This document shows positions 17,818 through 27,315 of a DNA stretch of 62,766 bases, piece after piece. The position numbers and the translations under genes are program-made. The notes under the pieces were generated by a model. It saw nothing but the letters and a program-made list of their open reading frames with translations, was not told where the DNA came from and did not search any database. Source of the stretch: CBDDBU01 sp965226045. Its GTDB lineage: Bacteria; Pseudomonadota; Alphaproteobacteria; VGEJ01. The stretch lies in the NCBI GenBank assembly GCA_965226045.1, contig CBDDBU010000005.1:1-62766 (forward strand). The letters are read 5' to 3'. Within the stretch, counting starts at the first letter, position 1, and each line of letters starts with the position of its first letter.

Positions 17818-18157
17818 CGGCCCGCTCCGGCAACCACAGGGGCAATAGGCCGCCATCGCCGCTCCCAGCCCTCGCGCGCGGGTCTTGCCCCTCGAACCGC
17901 ACCGCACATCCCCAACTTGGTCTTCGCGACGACAAGGGCGATCGACGTTCTTTACATGCGGGACCATACGGCACTCAACCATCTATGGCCAAACCGAACT
18001 TCACCTACAACCGATTACAGGGCTCTCCTCAATATCAATAAGGGTTTGCTCGGGCTCAGACGAGATCCGGTCGATCCTGGCTGGTCGGCGGACCGCCTCA
18101 ATCTGCTAGTATCAGAAGCGACAATACAGTCCCCGCGATCCACGAGGATAAATTGCG

Positions 18158-19279
18158 ATGAAGGTTACGCTTTCGGTCATCAAGGCGGATGTCGGCTCGA
18201 TCGGCGGCCACACCAAACCGTCGGAGCGGATGATGGACGCCGTGCGCCGCGATGTTGCCGGCGCGATCGAGCGCGGCCTTCTCATCGACGCGTATATCTC
18301 GCACACGGGTGACGACATCGCCATGGTGATGAGCCACACCAACGGCGAGGGCCACCCCGATGTTCACTCGTTTTGCTGGGATGCGTTCGTCAATGCCACC
18401 GAAATCGCCAAGGAATATGGGCTCTATGGCGCAGGACAGGACCTGCTGACCGACGCGCCGTCGGGCAACGTTCGCGGGGCGGGGCCGGCGGTCGCCGAGA
18501 TCGAAATGGACCACACGTTGGAGCCGCCGCGCGCCGCCGAGTCGTTCTGCGTGTTCGCCGCCGACAAATGTGGACCCGGCGCTTATAACCTGCCGATATT
18601 CCTCGGCTTCGCCGATCCCATGTATTGCTCCGGACTCATGCTCCCAGGCATGCGCGAGGGCTTCACGTTCTCCGTCATCGACATGAACAATGCCAAGGCC
18701 GACAGCATTCTCGATCTGCACGCGCCCGAGGATGTCTACCAACTGGCGGCGCTGCTGCGCGACAACGAGCGGTTCGGAATCGACAGTATCTGTTCGCGAG
18801 CTCACGGCCACAAAGCCGTTTCCATCTCCGCCCAGCGCTTGCATTCGATCGCCGGCAAGTACACCGGCAAGGACGATCCGATCGCGCTCGTGCGCAATCA
18901 GGGCATCTTCCCGGCGCCCGAAGAGCTGACGTCGCCGTTCGCGAAAGTTCACTACGTCGGCGGCGATGCGCGAGGTTCACACGTGATGCCGCTGATGCCG
19001 GTCCCGATCAACACGGCGGTGACGGGCATGTATTGTTTGCCGATCGTGTCGTGCGTCGGTTTCTCAGTGACCCGCGATGGTCACTTCTCCGATTCGGTGG
19101 TCGATTTCTTCGACAACCCGGCCTGGGATGTGGTGCGGCATACGGCGCAGAAAAAGGCCATCGAGATGCGATCCCAGGGTTGGTCGGGTGCGGCGATGCT
19201 GCCCTATACCGAGCTTGAATACAGCGGATTCCGCGACACCGTCGGCGGGCTTCTGGATCGGTTTACGCTCCGTGAGTAG
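18158..19279 (+). CDS. fbp: Fructose-1,6-bisphosphate aldolase/phosphatase (class V, archaeal type)
   Basis: A 373-residue bifunctional gluconeogenic enzyme that both condenses triose phosphates and dephosphorylates the product. It aligns along most of its length with the archaeal family: MKVTLSVIKADVGSIGGH start, HTGDDIAMVMSH, GAGQDLLTDAPSGNVRGAGP, GAYNLPIFLGFADP and AGKYTGKDDP. The aldolase Tyr235 and Schiff-base Lys238 have the same spacing as Tyr229/Lys232 of the Sulfolobus enzyme. The metal-binding Asp residues of the DD and GKDD motifs are visible. It is well known from archaea and deep-branching thermophiles and less usual in proteobacteria. It is a single gene, divergent from the two-component remains. 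Confidence 0.93.
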   Translation: MKVTLSVIKADVGSIGGHTKPSERMMDAVRRDVAGAIERGLLIDAYISHTGDDIAMVMSHTNGEGHPDVHSFCWDAFVNATEIAKEYGLYGAGQDLLTDAPSGNVRGAGPAVAEIEMDHTLEPPRAAESFCVFAADKCGPGAYNLPIFLGFADPMYCSGLMLPGMREGFTFSVIDMNNAKADSILDLHAPEDVYQLAALLRDNERFGIDSICSRAHGHKAVSISAQRLHSIAGKYTGKDDPIALVRNQGIFPAPEELTSPFAKVHYVGGDARGSHVMPLMPVPINTAVTGMYCLPIVSCVGFSVTRDGHFSDSVVDFFDNPAWDVVRHTAQKKAIEMRSQGWSGAAMLPYTELEYSGFRDTVGGLLDRFTLRE

Positions 19280-19577
19280 GCGCCAACGACACGGGACGTA
19301 GCGTACTCGACGCCCGCGTGTGGTCGATCGCCGCCCCGAAGACGGTCTCAAACAGGATTGAGTTCGGGCTTCTGGGCAGCTCGGCGCTGGCCGCCGCCCG
19401 CGACGGGCGCGCTGTGGGGTCGCCGAGCGCCGCCTCGAGCGCGGCGTCGGTGACCGCGATGCAGTCGACAAAGGCGCGTTCGAGCCTGAGATAGCGGCTG
19501 AGCATGGCAAGGAGCTGACGCCATATCCCTGGCTCCAGGCCCTCAGGGACGGGCGCGAGCGAGTCTCCGTCCGGCAT
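19263..19577 (-). CDS. Hypothetical protein downstream of a decayed gene
   Basis: A 104-residue reading frame starting 3 bp after the stop of the pseudogene at 19581. It has no recognised domain and an Ala-rich composition, and its end overlaps the aldolase/phosphatase gene on the other strand. The tight spacing suggests former cotranscription with the broken gene. It may itself be decaying or not be real. Confidence 0.35.
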   Translation of the reverse strand: MPDGDSLAPVPEGLEPGIWRQLLAMLSRYLRLERAFVDCIAVTDAALEAALGDPTARPSRAAASAELPRSPNSILFETVFGAAIDHTRASSTLRPVSLAPTHGA

Positions 19578-19943
19578 CGGCTACGCCGCCGGACCGCATG
19601 ACGTCGCCAGCGCCCGCACTGCCTCAACTTGTTCACGGCCGAGCTCCCCGGAGACCGGCTCCGTCACCAAGTTCATAAGCGCATCGATCATACCCACCCG
19701 CGTGCCAGCGCTGGTGACCGCAAGGTCGGGAAGGAAGTAATCGTCGCGTGCGGCCTCGAGCGCCGCGTTCACCTGCTCGAACAGCCAGGCGAAAGCGCGG
19801 TAGTCGCCTTGCCACCCCGCCTCCACACTGTGGAACGGCGTGCAAAGTTGACCCCTGTTGAGGGGTGATCGGCGTCCAAATTTGCCCCCCTGAGCCTGGC
19901 TAGTCCAAGTCACCTCGTTTTTGGGCGGACGAGGTGGTGGGGG

Positions 19944-21455
19944 ATGTTGGTCGTGGAGACGATAGCGCGGATCCGGCGGGAGTATTTCGTCAAGGGGAAG
20001 CCGATCAAGGAGATCGTGCGGGACGTGAAGGTCTCGCGCAACACGGTGCGCAAGGTGATCCGTTCGCAGGCGACGGCGTTCACCTACGACCGGCGGGTCC
20101 AGCCGATGCCGAAGCTGGGGCCGTGGACGGCCGAGCTGGAGCGGATGCTGGAGGCCAACGAGACCAAGTCGAAGCGGGAGCGGCTGACGCTGCTACGGAT
20201 CTCCGAAGCCCTCGAGGGTCTGGGCTATGGCGGCGGCTACGACGCGGTGCGGCGCTACGCCAAGGCGTGGCGGTGGCGCCGTTCGGCATCGACGGCGCAG
20301 ACCTATGTGCCGTTGGTGTTCTCGCCGGGCGAGGCCTATCAGTTCGACTGGAGCCACGAGTACGTGGTGCTGGCGGGGGTGACGACCAAGGTCAAGGTCG
20401 CGCACGTCCGGCTGTGCCACAGCCGAATGTTCTTCGTCCGCGCTTATCCGCGCGAGAGCCAGGAGATGGTGTTCGACGCCCACGACCGGGCATTCCGGCT
20501 GTTCCAGGGTGCCTGCCGGCGAGGCATCTACGACAACATGAAGACGGCGGTGCAGACCGTCCTCATCGGCAAGGAGCGCGCGTTCAACCGGCGCTTCGTG
20601 CAGATGTGTGGCCACTACCTGGTCGAACCGACAGCATGCACGCCGGGAGCGGGATGGGAGAAGGGGCAGGTCGAGAACCAGGTCGGGATCATCCGCGGTC
20701 GGTTCTTCACCCCGCGGCTGCGCTTCAAGACCTACGACGAGCTCAACGCCTGGCTCTTGGACCAGTGCGTCGCCTACGCCCGGGGTCATCCCCACCCGGT
20801 GTTCAAGGACAGGACTGTCTGGCAGGTGTTCGAGGACGAGCGTCCGTCCCTGGTCGGCTATCGCGGGCCGTTCGACGGCTTCCACGCGGTCCCGGCGTCG
20901 GTGTCGAAGACCTGCCTGGTGCGCTTCGACAGCAACAAGTACAGCGTGGCGGCGCGCGCCGTCGGCCGTCCGGTCGAGGTCCATGCCTACGCCGATCGCA
21001 TCGTCATCCGCCAGGACGGCGAGATCGTCGCCGAGCATGCCCGGCGCTTCGGCCGCGACCAGACCGTCTATGACCCGTGGCACTAGGTGCCCGTGCTGGC
21101 GAGGAAGCCCGGTGCGCTTCGTAACGGCGCGCCGTTCAAGGACTGGGCGCTGCCCGGCGCCCTGGGTCGCGTGCGCGTCCGGCTCGCCGGCCACGACGAC
21201 GGCGACAGGCAGATGGTCGAGATCCTCACCGCCGTGCTGGCGGATGGGCTGGCGGCGGTGGAGGCCGCCTGTGCCGAGGCGCTCGCTGGCGGCGTGTGCA
21301 GCGCCGACGTCGTGCTCAACATCCTCAATCGTCGGCGCCAGCCGTCCGAGACGGCGCCGATCCCGACGCCCGCGAACCTGCGTCTTCGCTTTGAGCCGGT
21401 GGCCGATTGCACCCGCTACGACCGCTTGAGGGGGGTCGGCCATGGAGCGCCATGA
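19944..21455 (+). pseudogene. istA: IS21 transposase IstA with in-frame amber codon
   Basis: The full frame would encode about 503 residues, the family's normal length, with an N-terminal helix-turn-helix, an integrase-type core (FDWSHEY, GAGWEKGQVENQVG) and a C-terminal region (VLARKPGALRNGAPFKDW). A TAG at 21084-21086 stops it after residue 380, directly after YDPWH; family members continue with an aromatic residue there, so TAC or TAT to TAG is the simplest change. GTG at 21087 could restart the C-terminal part. The frame overlaps istB by 14 bp, as usual. Confidence 0.9.
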
Positions 21456-22170
21456 GGTCCTGGAGATGATGGCCGCACTCAAGCTCGCCGGCATGCGCGA
21501 CGCGTTCGACGAGGTGCTCGCCGACGGCCTCAAGCGCCAGCATCCGATGCAGCGAATCATCGGCGAGCTGTTGAAGGCCGAGATCGCCGACAAGCAGGCG
21601 CGATCCATCAAGTACCAGATGAGTGGCGCCAAGCTGCCGCTGGCCAAGGAGCTGGCCGACTTCGACTTCACCGACACCCCGGTCAACGAGCCGCTGGTCC
21701 GCGAGTTGGCGGTCGGCGGCTTCCTGGCCAACCAGCGCAACGCCGTGCTGATCGGCGGCACCGGCACCGGCAAGAGCCATCTCGCCGTCGCCATCGCGCG
21801 GGCCTGCATCCGCGATGGCGCCCGGGGCCGCTTCTTCAACGTCGCCGACCTGGTCAACCGGCTCGAGGCCGAAGCCCGCGCCGGCCGCCAGGGCCGGCTC
21901 GCCGATCAGCTGGCCCGGCGCGACCTCGTCATCCTCGACGAGCTCGGCTACCTGCCCTTCGCCCAAACCGGAGGCCAGCTGCTGTTCCACCTCGTCAGCC
22001 GGCTCTACGAGCGCACCTCGATCATCGTCACCACCAACCTGACCTTCGGCGAATGGCCGTCCGTCTTCGGCGACGCCAAGATGACCACCGCGCTCCTCGA
22101 TCGTCTGACGCACCACTGCGAGATCATCGAGACCGGAAACGACTCCTGGCGCTTCAAGAATCGGTCCTAA
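21442..22170 (+). CDS. istB: IS21 helper ATPase IstB
   Basis: A 242-residue AAA+ ATPase that assists IstA in target capture. Walker A is GGTGTGKSH and Walker B is LVILDELGY. The start at 21442 overlaps the end of istA, the usual arrangement for translational coupling. It is intact. Confidence 0.95.
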   Translation: MERHEVLEMMAALKLAGMRDAFDEVLADGLKRQHPMQRIIGELLKAEIADKQARSIKYQMSGAKLPLAKELADFDFTDTPVNEPLVRELAVGGFLANQRNAVLIGGTGTGKSHLAVAIARACIRDGARGRFFNVADLVNRLEAEARAGRQGRLADQLARRDLVILDELGYLPFAQTGGQLLFHLVSRLYERTSIIVTTNLTFGEWPSVFGDAKMTTALLDRLTHHCEIIETGNDSWRFKNRS

Positions 22171-23264
22171 AGGCAACCGATCCACCTGCGGCCCGGTCGC
22201 CCAGGTGGGCCCACAGGAACCTCCCACACGCGGTCCGCCGCCAGCCGCGTGGTGGGCGCGTCGGCCCGCGCGCGGGCCCCTCCTATGGACTACCTGTACG
22301 ACCTCCGCCGTGCATCCCCAAAGGGGTCAACATTGCACGCCGATAGGGGGTCAATGTTCAACGCCGATTGACACTCCACACCACGCAAGCCTTCGTAGAA
22401 GGACATCAGCCAATCGAGGCTGGCAACGCGGAAAGATCGCCGGCGCGCCGCCGCCCCCGGAGAACATCCGCCACGTCAATATTCGCCTGAAGAGCCGCAT
22501 AGTCGAAGAAGCCTCCCAGATCGCCTAGAGAATCGCGCAACCGGGACGTGGGCGGCGGCGCGACCGCACCTTGGCCCGCGATCCGTTCGATGACTTCGAC
22601 AACCAGCGCTTCCAGGCCGGCGCAAACCTGGTGCGGACCTATGAAGAGGCGCCGACGCTCGACGTATTCCAGAAACTTGGCCGCATCGATGGGTGTGTCG
22701 CCGGCCTCACCAGCGACCGCGCTCTCAACCTGCCAGTGAAGCGCATATTTTAGCCCCAGCGCCATCTTGTACAACGCGGCGACGGACGCTGGCAGCGCGC
22801 CGGGGCCAAGCGGTTCCCGACATCGGAGAAGCAAGAACTAGGGCACGCACTCAGCCAACTTGGCGATCCGCCAGAGGTCGCCGCCGGTACGGGCGCTCGG
22901 GCTTGGCGCAGGGCCGCTCTGGGAAACCGCATAGAGCACGGTCAGTTCATCAATGTAGCCCATGACAGAGTCCCAGTGGCGGCGCATCGGTCTTAACGCC
23001 GAGACATTCATCGGGTTGGGATGATTGAGGCGTGTGCCGCGGTAGGGGCAAAGCGGTCGTTTTCATCGCCACACCGGCGCGCGCGTCCGGTGGAGCCCGG
23101 TGTTCGCCAAGCGGCCGACCCTCGTCGTCGTGAACAGCAATCAAGAATTGTGGCGCCAAGAGCGACAGTGGTCTCGTGGCCACGATTGCCCTCTCGCCGC
23201 GAACGATTGCAGAGGTGAGTCTAGCATGTGATCCACGCGGCCAGTCGGTGGTAGACTCTGGTTT

Positions 23265-24359
23265 ATGAGGCGACAACGCCGTGGAAATGAGAGACTACGG
23301 CGGCCGGGGTTCGTGGTCCTAACGACAGGCCTGTCGTTAGGAGGCCTATTGATGGGAGTGCCCATCGGACCTGTCCCGCTCGCGCAGGAAGGCACCGCAC
23401 CGGACGTCGCAGCGGGGGGCGTGTCCGACCTGACAAGGGACGCCGGGGAAATCGCGGCGCGGACCGAGGCCCGCCTTACCGCTCTTCAGGCGCGCGACAA
23501 GCAGATTGCCGATCTGGCGCAGATGGTCGACCAGCTGCTGGCATTGCTGGGCGAGACGCAGACCTCCAACCTCACCCGACGCGAGACGATCGGGGCGCTG
23601 TCACAGCAACTCAATGACGCAACGTCGGCCCGCGACGAGGTCGAGCGTGAACTCGAGGTCCTAAACACCGAGCGCGACCGGCTCGCCCAGCAGGTCGCCG
23701 AACTGGCCGCGGCGCGCAAAGAGAGCGCTGAAGTGCAGACCACGCTCGAGGCCCTCGTTCTCGAGATCGAGACGTTGCGATTGGGCACGGTCCGTTTGGA
23801 GACCGCGCTGGCAGGCGCCCGCGCCGACGTCGAGCTGCGGGCCGCCCAGATCAGCCAGCTCGAAACGCAGCTCGCCGAGGCCCTCGCAAGCGAAGCCGCG
23901 ACGTTGTCGCGATATCGCTCGGAGTTTTTCGGCCGGTTGGGTGAGGTGCTCGGCGAGCACCCCGATATTCGTGTCGTTGGCGATCGCTTCGTCTTTCAGT
24001 CGGAGGTCCTTTTCGATAGCGGTTCGGCCGCGCTCGGCGCCGACGGTCAGGTCCAGCTCGCCAAGCTCGCCGATACGCTCTTGCGAATCGCTCCAACCAT
24101 ACCGAGCGACATTCCGTGGATCCTTCGCATCGATGGCCACACCGACCAACGCCCCATCGCGACAAGCGCGTTCCCGTCGAATTGGGCACTTTCAACCGCC
24201 CGCGCTCTCGCCGTTGTAGAGTTCCTGATCGATCGGGGAGTTGGCCCTGAACAGCTCGTGGCCGCAGGTTTCGGTCAATATCATCCGATCGACCCGCGCG
24301 ACGACGAAATCGCGCTGCGGCGAAACCGCCGCATCGAGATCAAATTGACACAACGCTAA
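23265..24359 (+). CDS. OmpA-domain peptidoglycan-binding protein with coiled coil
   Basis: A 364-residue envelope protein with an N-terminal hydrophobic segment (residues about 15-35), then a long heptad-rich coiled coil (about 50-220) and a C-terminal OmpA/MotB-like domain that binds peptidoglycan (VLFDSGSAAL, IDGHTDQRPI, LSTARALAVVEFL, GFGQYHPIDPRD, RRNRRIEIKL). Alphaproteobacteria often carry such proteins next to MotA/TolQ-like partners, but none is adjacent here. The start ATG lacks a strong ribosome site. The region 22988-23264 upstream shows no gene. Confidence 0.88.
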   Translation: MRRQRRGNERLRRPGFVVLTTGLSLGGLLMGVPIGPVPLAQEGTAPDVAAGGVSDLTRDAGEIAARTEARLTALQARDKQIADLAQMVDQLLALLGETQTSNLTRRETIGALSQQLNDATSARDEVERELEVLNTERDRLAQQVAELAAARKESAEVQTTLEALVLEIETLRLGTVRLETALAGARADVELRAAQISQLETQLAEALASEAATLSRYRSEFFGRLGEVLGEHPDIRVVGDRFVFQSEVLFDSGSAALGADGQVQLAKLADTLLRIAPTIPSDIPWILRIDGHTDQRPIATSAFPSNWALSTARALAVVEFLIDRGVGPEQLVAAGFGQYHPIDPRDDEIALRRNRRIEIKLTQR

Positions 24360-24405
24360 GTAGCCTCGCGCAGTCCGCGCCACCTAGACCTCGCAACTAG
24401 CTAGG

Positions 24406-25239
24406 CTAGCGTCGCATCTCGGTCCGGTCGGTACCTTGGTACAGCGCGGCGATCTGCCGTTCCATTGCGTCCTCGTGACGCGCCACCGCCGCCGCGTCCA
24501 GATCCGCGGTGGGCGGAACCTCCAGGTCAAAGTGCCCGTAGCGATCCTCGCCGCGCACCAGCATCGCCGAATCGCGAACCTTGATCTGCCGGACGTGCGG
24601 CGGGATGTACCGAATGGCGAGGCCCACGCGGCGCCTCGCTGACTGATTGGGATGGGAACCGTGCACCAATCGGACGTGGTGAAGCGACATCTCGCCGGCC
24701 CGCATCACGACATCGACAGTCGCGGATTCGTCGACTTCCATGTCGACTTCCTGGCCTCGGGTCAGCAGGTTGTGCTCGTCGAAGGTGTCGGTATGGGGAA
24801 TCTGGTCGCCCTTGTGGCTGCCGGGCACGAACTTCATCGCCCCACTCTCGATCGGCACATCGCTGAGCGCGAGCCAGGCGGTGACCACGTCGGACGGTTC
24901 GAGCCCCCAATAGGTCGAATCTTGGTGCCACGACACAAAAGACGAATCGTGCGCTTCCTTAATGAAGTAATTGGTCGTCCAGCAGATGATGTCAGGGCCG
25001 ATGATACTTTCGATCGCATCGAGAATTCCCGGATGGCACACCAACTCGTGGGCCCACATGAATAGCAAATGCACCTTGTGACGGCGGTTGCCGGCGATCG
25101 GGGCACCGGACTGGGCCTCGTAGGATTCGAGATGGGCGGCATAGCGGGCGGCTTCATCACCCGACATCGCGGGGACCGGAAAGCAGTACCCGTCGCGCTG
25201 ATACGCAGCGATCTCCGCGTCCGAAAGGCTTCCCGCCAT
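24406..25239 (-). CDS. Phytanoyl-CoA dioxygenase family (PhyH) oxygenase
   Basis: A 277-residue Fe(II)/2-oxoglutarate-dependent oxygenase. The iron ligands appear as His105-x-Asp107 (WHQDSTYW) and a distal His in LVHGSHPNQS, followed by RRRVGLAIRYIP with the 2-oxoglutarate Arg. A family-typical start (LSDAEIAAYQRDGY) supports ATG 25239, which follows GAGGGATCGG. The substrate is unknown. It is the first of a minus-strand set but is separated by 15 bp from the PLP enzyme upstream, so the two are probably cotranscribed. Confidence 0.92.
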   Translation of the reverse strand: MAGSLSDAEIAAYQRDGYCFPVPAMSGDEAARYAAHLESYEAQSGAPIAGNRRHKVHLLFMWAHELVCHPGILDAIESIIGPDIICWTTNYFIKEAHDSSFVSWHQDSTYWGLEPSDVVTAWLALSDVPIESGAMKFVPGSHKGDQIPHTDTFDEHNLLTRGQEVDMEVDESATVDVVMRAGEMSLHHVRLVHGSHPNQSARRRVGLAIRYIPPHVRQIKVRDSAMLVRGEDRYGHFDLEVPPTADLDAAAVARHEDAMERQIAALYQGTDRTEMRR

Positions 25240-25254
25240 CCGATCCCTCCTCGT

Positions 25255-26448
25255 TTATTCCGCCAGCGCGGCCTTGACGCCCCGGACGATGATGGCCGGA
25301 TCGCCTGGCCGCAGGCACATGGTATCAAACCTGACCACACCTTCATGTGCCCGCGACGGATCGGCGTAGACGGGCGGCGATCCGGCTTGAAGGCGGCAGA
25401 TAAGCTCACCGGCTTCCATCGTCGATGGTGCTAGGCTGACGCCAGGTATGCCAGGCCGGCCGCAATCCGCGAGGGGCGCCGCACTGGAGCCGGCGAGGCC
25501 GCGCAGACCCTGGTACAACTCGTCGGCGAGCGCACGACATTCGACCTGGCGCGCCTCCATGCCGCCATCGACGAACAGGCGCAGCGCGGTCAGAAGACCG
25601 ACGACTTCCTCCTTGCCGACTTTGCAGGATCGCCCAATCCCGTGTTGGGGCAGGCCGACGAGTTTGCTCTTGTCAATCAATGACGGCGGCGGGTCCCATT
25701 GGTCGTAGTGCACGTCAAGGTCCAGGTTCTGCAACGCCGCCGCCGCGATCAGATCGCGGCGCCCGCATAAGATGCCGGAAGCCTGCGGACCCGTGATGGC
25801 CTTACCGCCACTGAAGGCGACGAGGTCGGCGCCCTCGGCGGTGAAGCGGCGCAAGTTATCGAGCGGCGGCAGCTGGGCGGCGGCATCGACGATGACCGGC
25901 ACGCCGCGCCGATGCGCGACCTCGACCACCGCCGGTAGAGGCGGCAGCGCGAAGGGCTGGGCCACGTAGAGAATGGCGGCGGTGGCCTCGTCGATGGCAT
26001 CGTCTATCTCCCAGGCTTCGGTGTCCCTAACGCCAGCGCCGCTGAAGCGGTCGGCGATGCCGACCTCGACCAATTCGACGCCGACGGCGCGGACCGCGTG
26101 GTCATAGAAATTGCGCTGACTGCGCGGAACAATCACTCGATTCTTCATGCCGCGTGTCGTCGGCAGACGGTTCATCTTGCCGGGATCGAGGCCGGTCACG
26201 CAGGCCGCCGTGCCGAGCAGCAGTCCAGCCGCCGCGCCCGCCGTCACGAGGCCGGCCTCGGCACCGGTGATCTCGGCGATGATCTCGCTAGCTCGCCCCT
26301 GCAGGGCCGCCATGTCCACACAGTGCTGCGACGCATCGTGCATTGCGGCAGCCACCTCCGCCGGCAAGATGCCGCCACTCACCCGCGTCGAAGGGCCCTT
26401 GGCATTAATGATGGTAGGGACGCCGATGCTCTCATAAATCGTCGCCAT
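25255..26448 (-). CDS. SelA-like PLP-dependent enzyme
   Basis: A 397-residue fold-type I PLP enzyme of the SelA/DgaE-like group. The PLP Lys is probably Lys216 in SGGKAITGPQASG, after the Asp of VIVDAAAQLPP that contacts the pyridine nitrogen. It starts with IYESIGVPTIINAKGPSTRVSGG, typical of the group. Members act as selenocysteine synthase, D-glucosaminate-6-phosphate ammonia-lyase or related lyases and racemases. The setting among catabolic genes favours an amino-acid or amino-sugar lyase over selenium metabolism; this is inference. Confidence 0.85.
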   Translation of the reverse strand: MATIYESIGVPTIINAKGPSTRVSGGILPAEVAAAMHDASQHCVDMAALQGRASEIIAEITGAEAGLVTAGAAAGLLLGTAACVTGLDPGKMNRLPTTRGMKNRVIVPRSQRNFYDHAVRAVGVELVEVGIADRFSGAGVRDTEAWEIDDAIDEATAAILYVAQPFALPPLPAVVEVAHRRGVPVIVDAAAQLPPLDNLRRFTAEGADLVAFSGGKAITGPQASGILCGRRDLIAAAALQNLDLDVHYDQWDPPPSLIDKSKLVGLPQHGIGRSCKVGKEEVVGLLTALRLFVDGGMEARQVECRALADELYQGLRGLAGSSAAPLADCGRPGIPGVSLAPSTMEAGELICRLQAGSPPVYADPSRAHEGVVRFDTMCLRPGDPAIIVRGVKAALAE

Positions 26449-26461
26449 GGCGGAGCGGACC

Positions 26462-27013
26462 TCAGTCTCGAAGCGGCGGCGTGGCGCCGTCGGGAACCGC
26501 GACCTCGAATGTGTTCAGGGTCATGGCCACCAGCACATAGTAGCCCAGAACGCCGACGAGATCGACGACCATGGTCTCGCCGAGCCGTTCAACCGCCGTC
26601 CGATAGGTGTCCGCGCCGACGGCGTGGCTCTCGTGCAGGCTGATCGCGAGATCGTAAACTGCCTCCTCGTCTCGGGCGGAGAAAATCGGCCGGCGACGCT
26701 CGCGAATGGCAGCGATGACCTCCGGCCCGAGACCGGCCTTGAGCGCGAAGGGCTCATGGGCGAACCACTCGTACTGAGCCCGCCAATGTCGCGCGGTGAC
26801 CAGAATGGCGAGCTCGGAGAGGCGGGGCGGCAGCGAACTGTTGAAACGGGCGAATTCACCCAGCTTCTGGGCCCGGTCCGCAAGATCGGGGCTGTGCAAC
26901 CAAACCGCGAGGGGCCCCGCGACTCCACCGCGCGGGCCGGCGGCGATTTCGTCATGAACCCGGCGCTGGGCGGGGCTCATCTGGTCGACATCGAGATTAG
27001 GCAGCCGGCTCAT
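26462..27013 (-). CDS. Carboxymuconolactone decarboxylase family protein (AhpD-like)
   Basis: A 183-residue all-helical protein of the CMD/AhpD superfamily (LPPRLSELAILVTARHW, YEWFAHEPFALKAGL, VDLVGVLGYYVLVAMTLN). The Cys-x2-Cys of peroxidase members is absent, so peroxide reduction is unlikely; decarboxylase or unknown roles remain. It sits 13 bp upstream of the SelA-like gene in the same direction. Confidence 0.85.
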   Translation of the reverse strand: MSRLPNLDVDQMSPAQRRVHDEIAAGPRGGVAGPLAVWLHSPDLADRAQKLGEFARFNSSLPPRLSELAILVTARHWRAQYEWFAHEPFALKAGLGPEVIAAIRERRRPIFSARDEEAVYDLAISLHESHAVGADTYRTAVERLGETMVVDLVGVLGYYVLVAMTLNTFEVAVPDGATPPLRD

Positions 27014-27073
27014 CGTCGTTACCTCCGCATGTCAGGTTCGTCGGCACCAGAACCAGAGTGGCCCGGAGCCCCC

Positions 27074-27298
27074 ATGAGTTACAGCACCGCCATCGTCGCC
27101 GCCGCGGCTGTCATCGCCACCGCCATCGTGTGGGACAGCCAACCCGCGCACACCCAAACCGACATCGCGCCCCCGGCCTTCATGATCGCCTCCGACACCC
27201 GGCCGGGGTTCGTCTGGCGATTGGATCTGCGCAGCGGCGAGATGATGTATTGCGAGGCCTCGGCACTGGGCAGCGGTTGCACGAAAGTCAGACCCTAA
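27074..27298 (+). CDS. Small exported or membrane-anchored protein
   Basis: A 74-residue protein with an Ala/Val-rich N-terminal hydrophobic segment (residues 6-20), then a short soluble part with the motif PGFVWRLDLRSGEMMYCEA and two Cys residues. It lies alone on the plus strand between two minus-strand genes. No family is recognised. The clear signal-like start and compact soluble part make it a plausible gene. Confidence 0.5.
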   Translation: MSYSTAIVAAAAVIATAIVWDSQPAHTQTDIAPPAFMIASDTRPGFVWRLDLRSGEMMYCEASALGSGCTKVRP

Positions 27299-27315
27299 CG
27301 TCAGGCGGATGGTTT

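Larger units (their letters stand above)
19829..22373 (+). mobile_element. IS21-family insertion sequence
   Basis: A 2545-bp element with imperfect terminal repeats (TGTGGAACGGCGTGC at the left; TGTCAATCGGCGTTG read inward from the right) and further internal repeats of the type GTTGACCCC. A perfect 8-bp target duplication CTCCACAC lies at 19821-19828 and 22374-22381. It carries istA and istB. Confidence 0.95.
19581..22987 (-). pseudogene. Unknown gene broken by a stop, a frameshift and an IS21 insertion
   Basis: Coding sequence starts near ATG 22987 (MRRHWDSVMGYIDELTVLYAVSQ). An in-frame TAG at 22838-22840 is followed in the same frame by a long conserved-looking stretch (VAALYKMALGLKYALHWQVE, RRRLFIGPHQVCAGLEALVVEV). 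Near 22410-22450 the frame shifts to one giving RVASLDWLMSFYEGLRGVE, which is cut by IS21 and resumes on its far side as AGWQGDYRAFAWLFEQVNAAL to the stop at 19581. Removing the element and one target copy joins the halves in frame. The protein (roughly 330 residues) is not recognised; it is rich in amphipathic helices with no obvious signal peptide. Confidence 0.75.

Noticed and set aside
20193..21857. A 554-residue minus-strand ORF in IS21
   Set aside because: Antisense to istA and istB with no recognisable domain.
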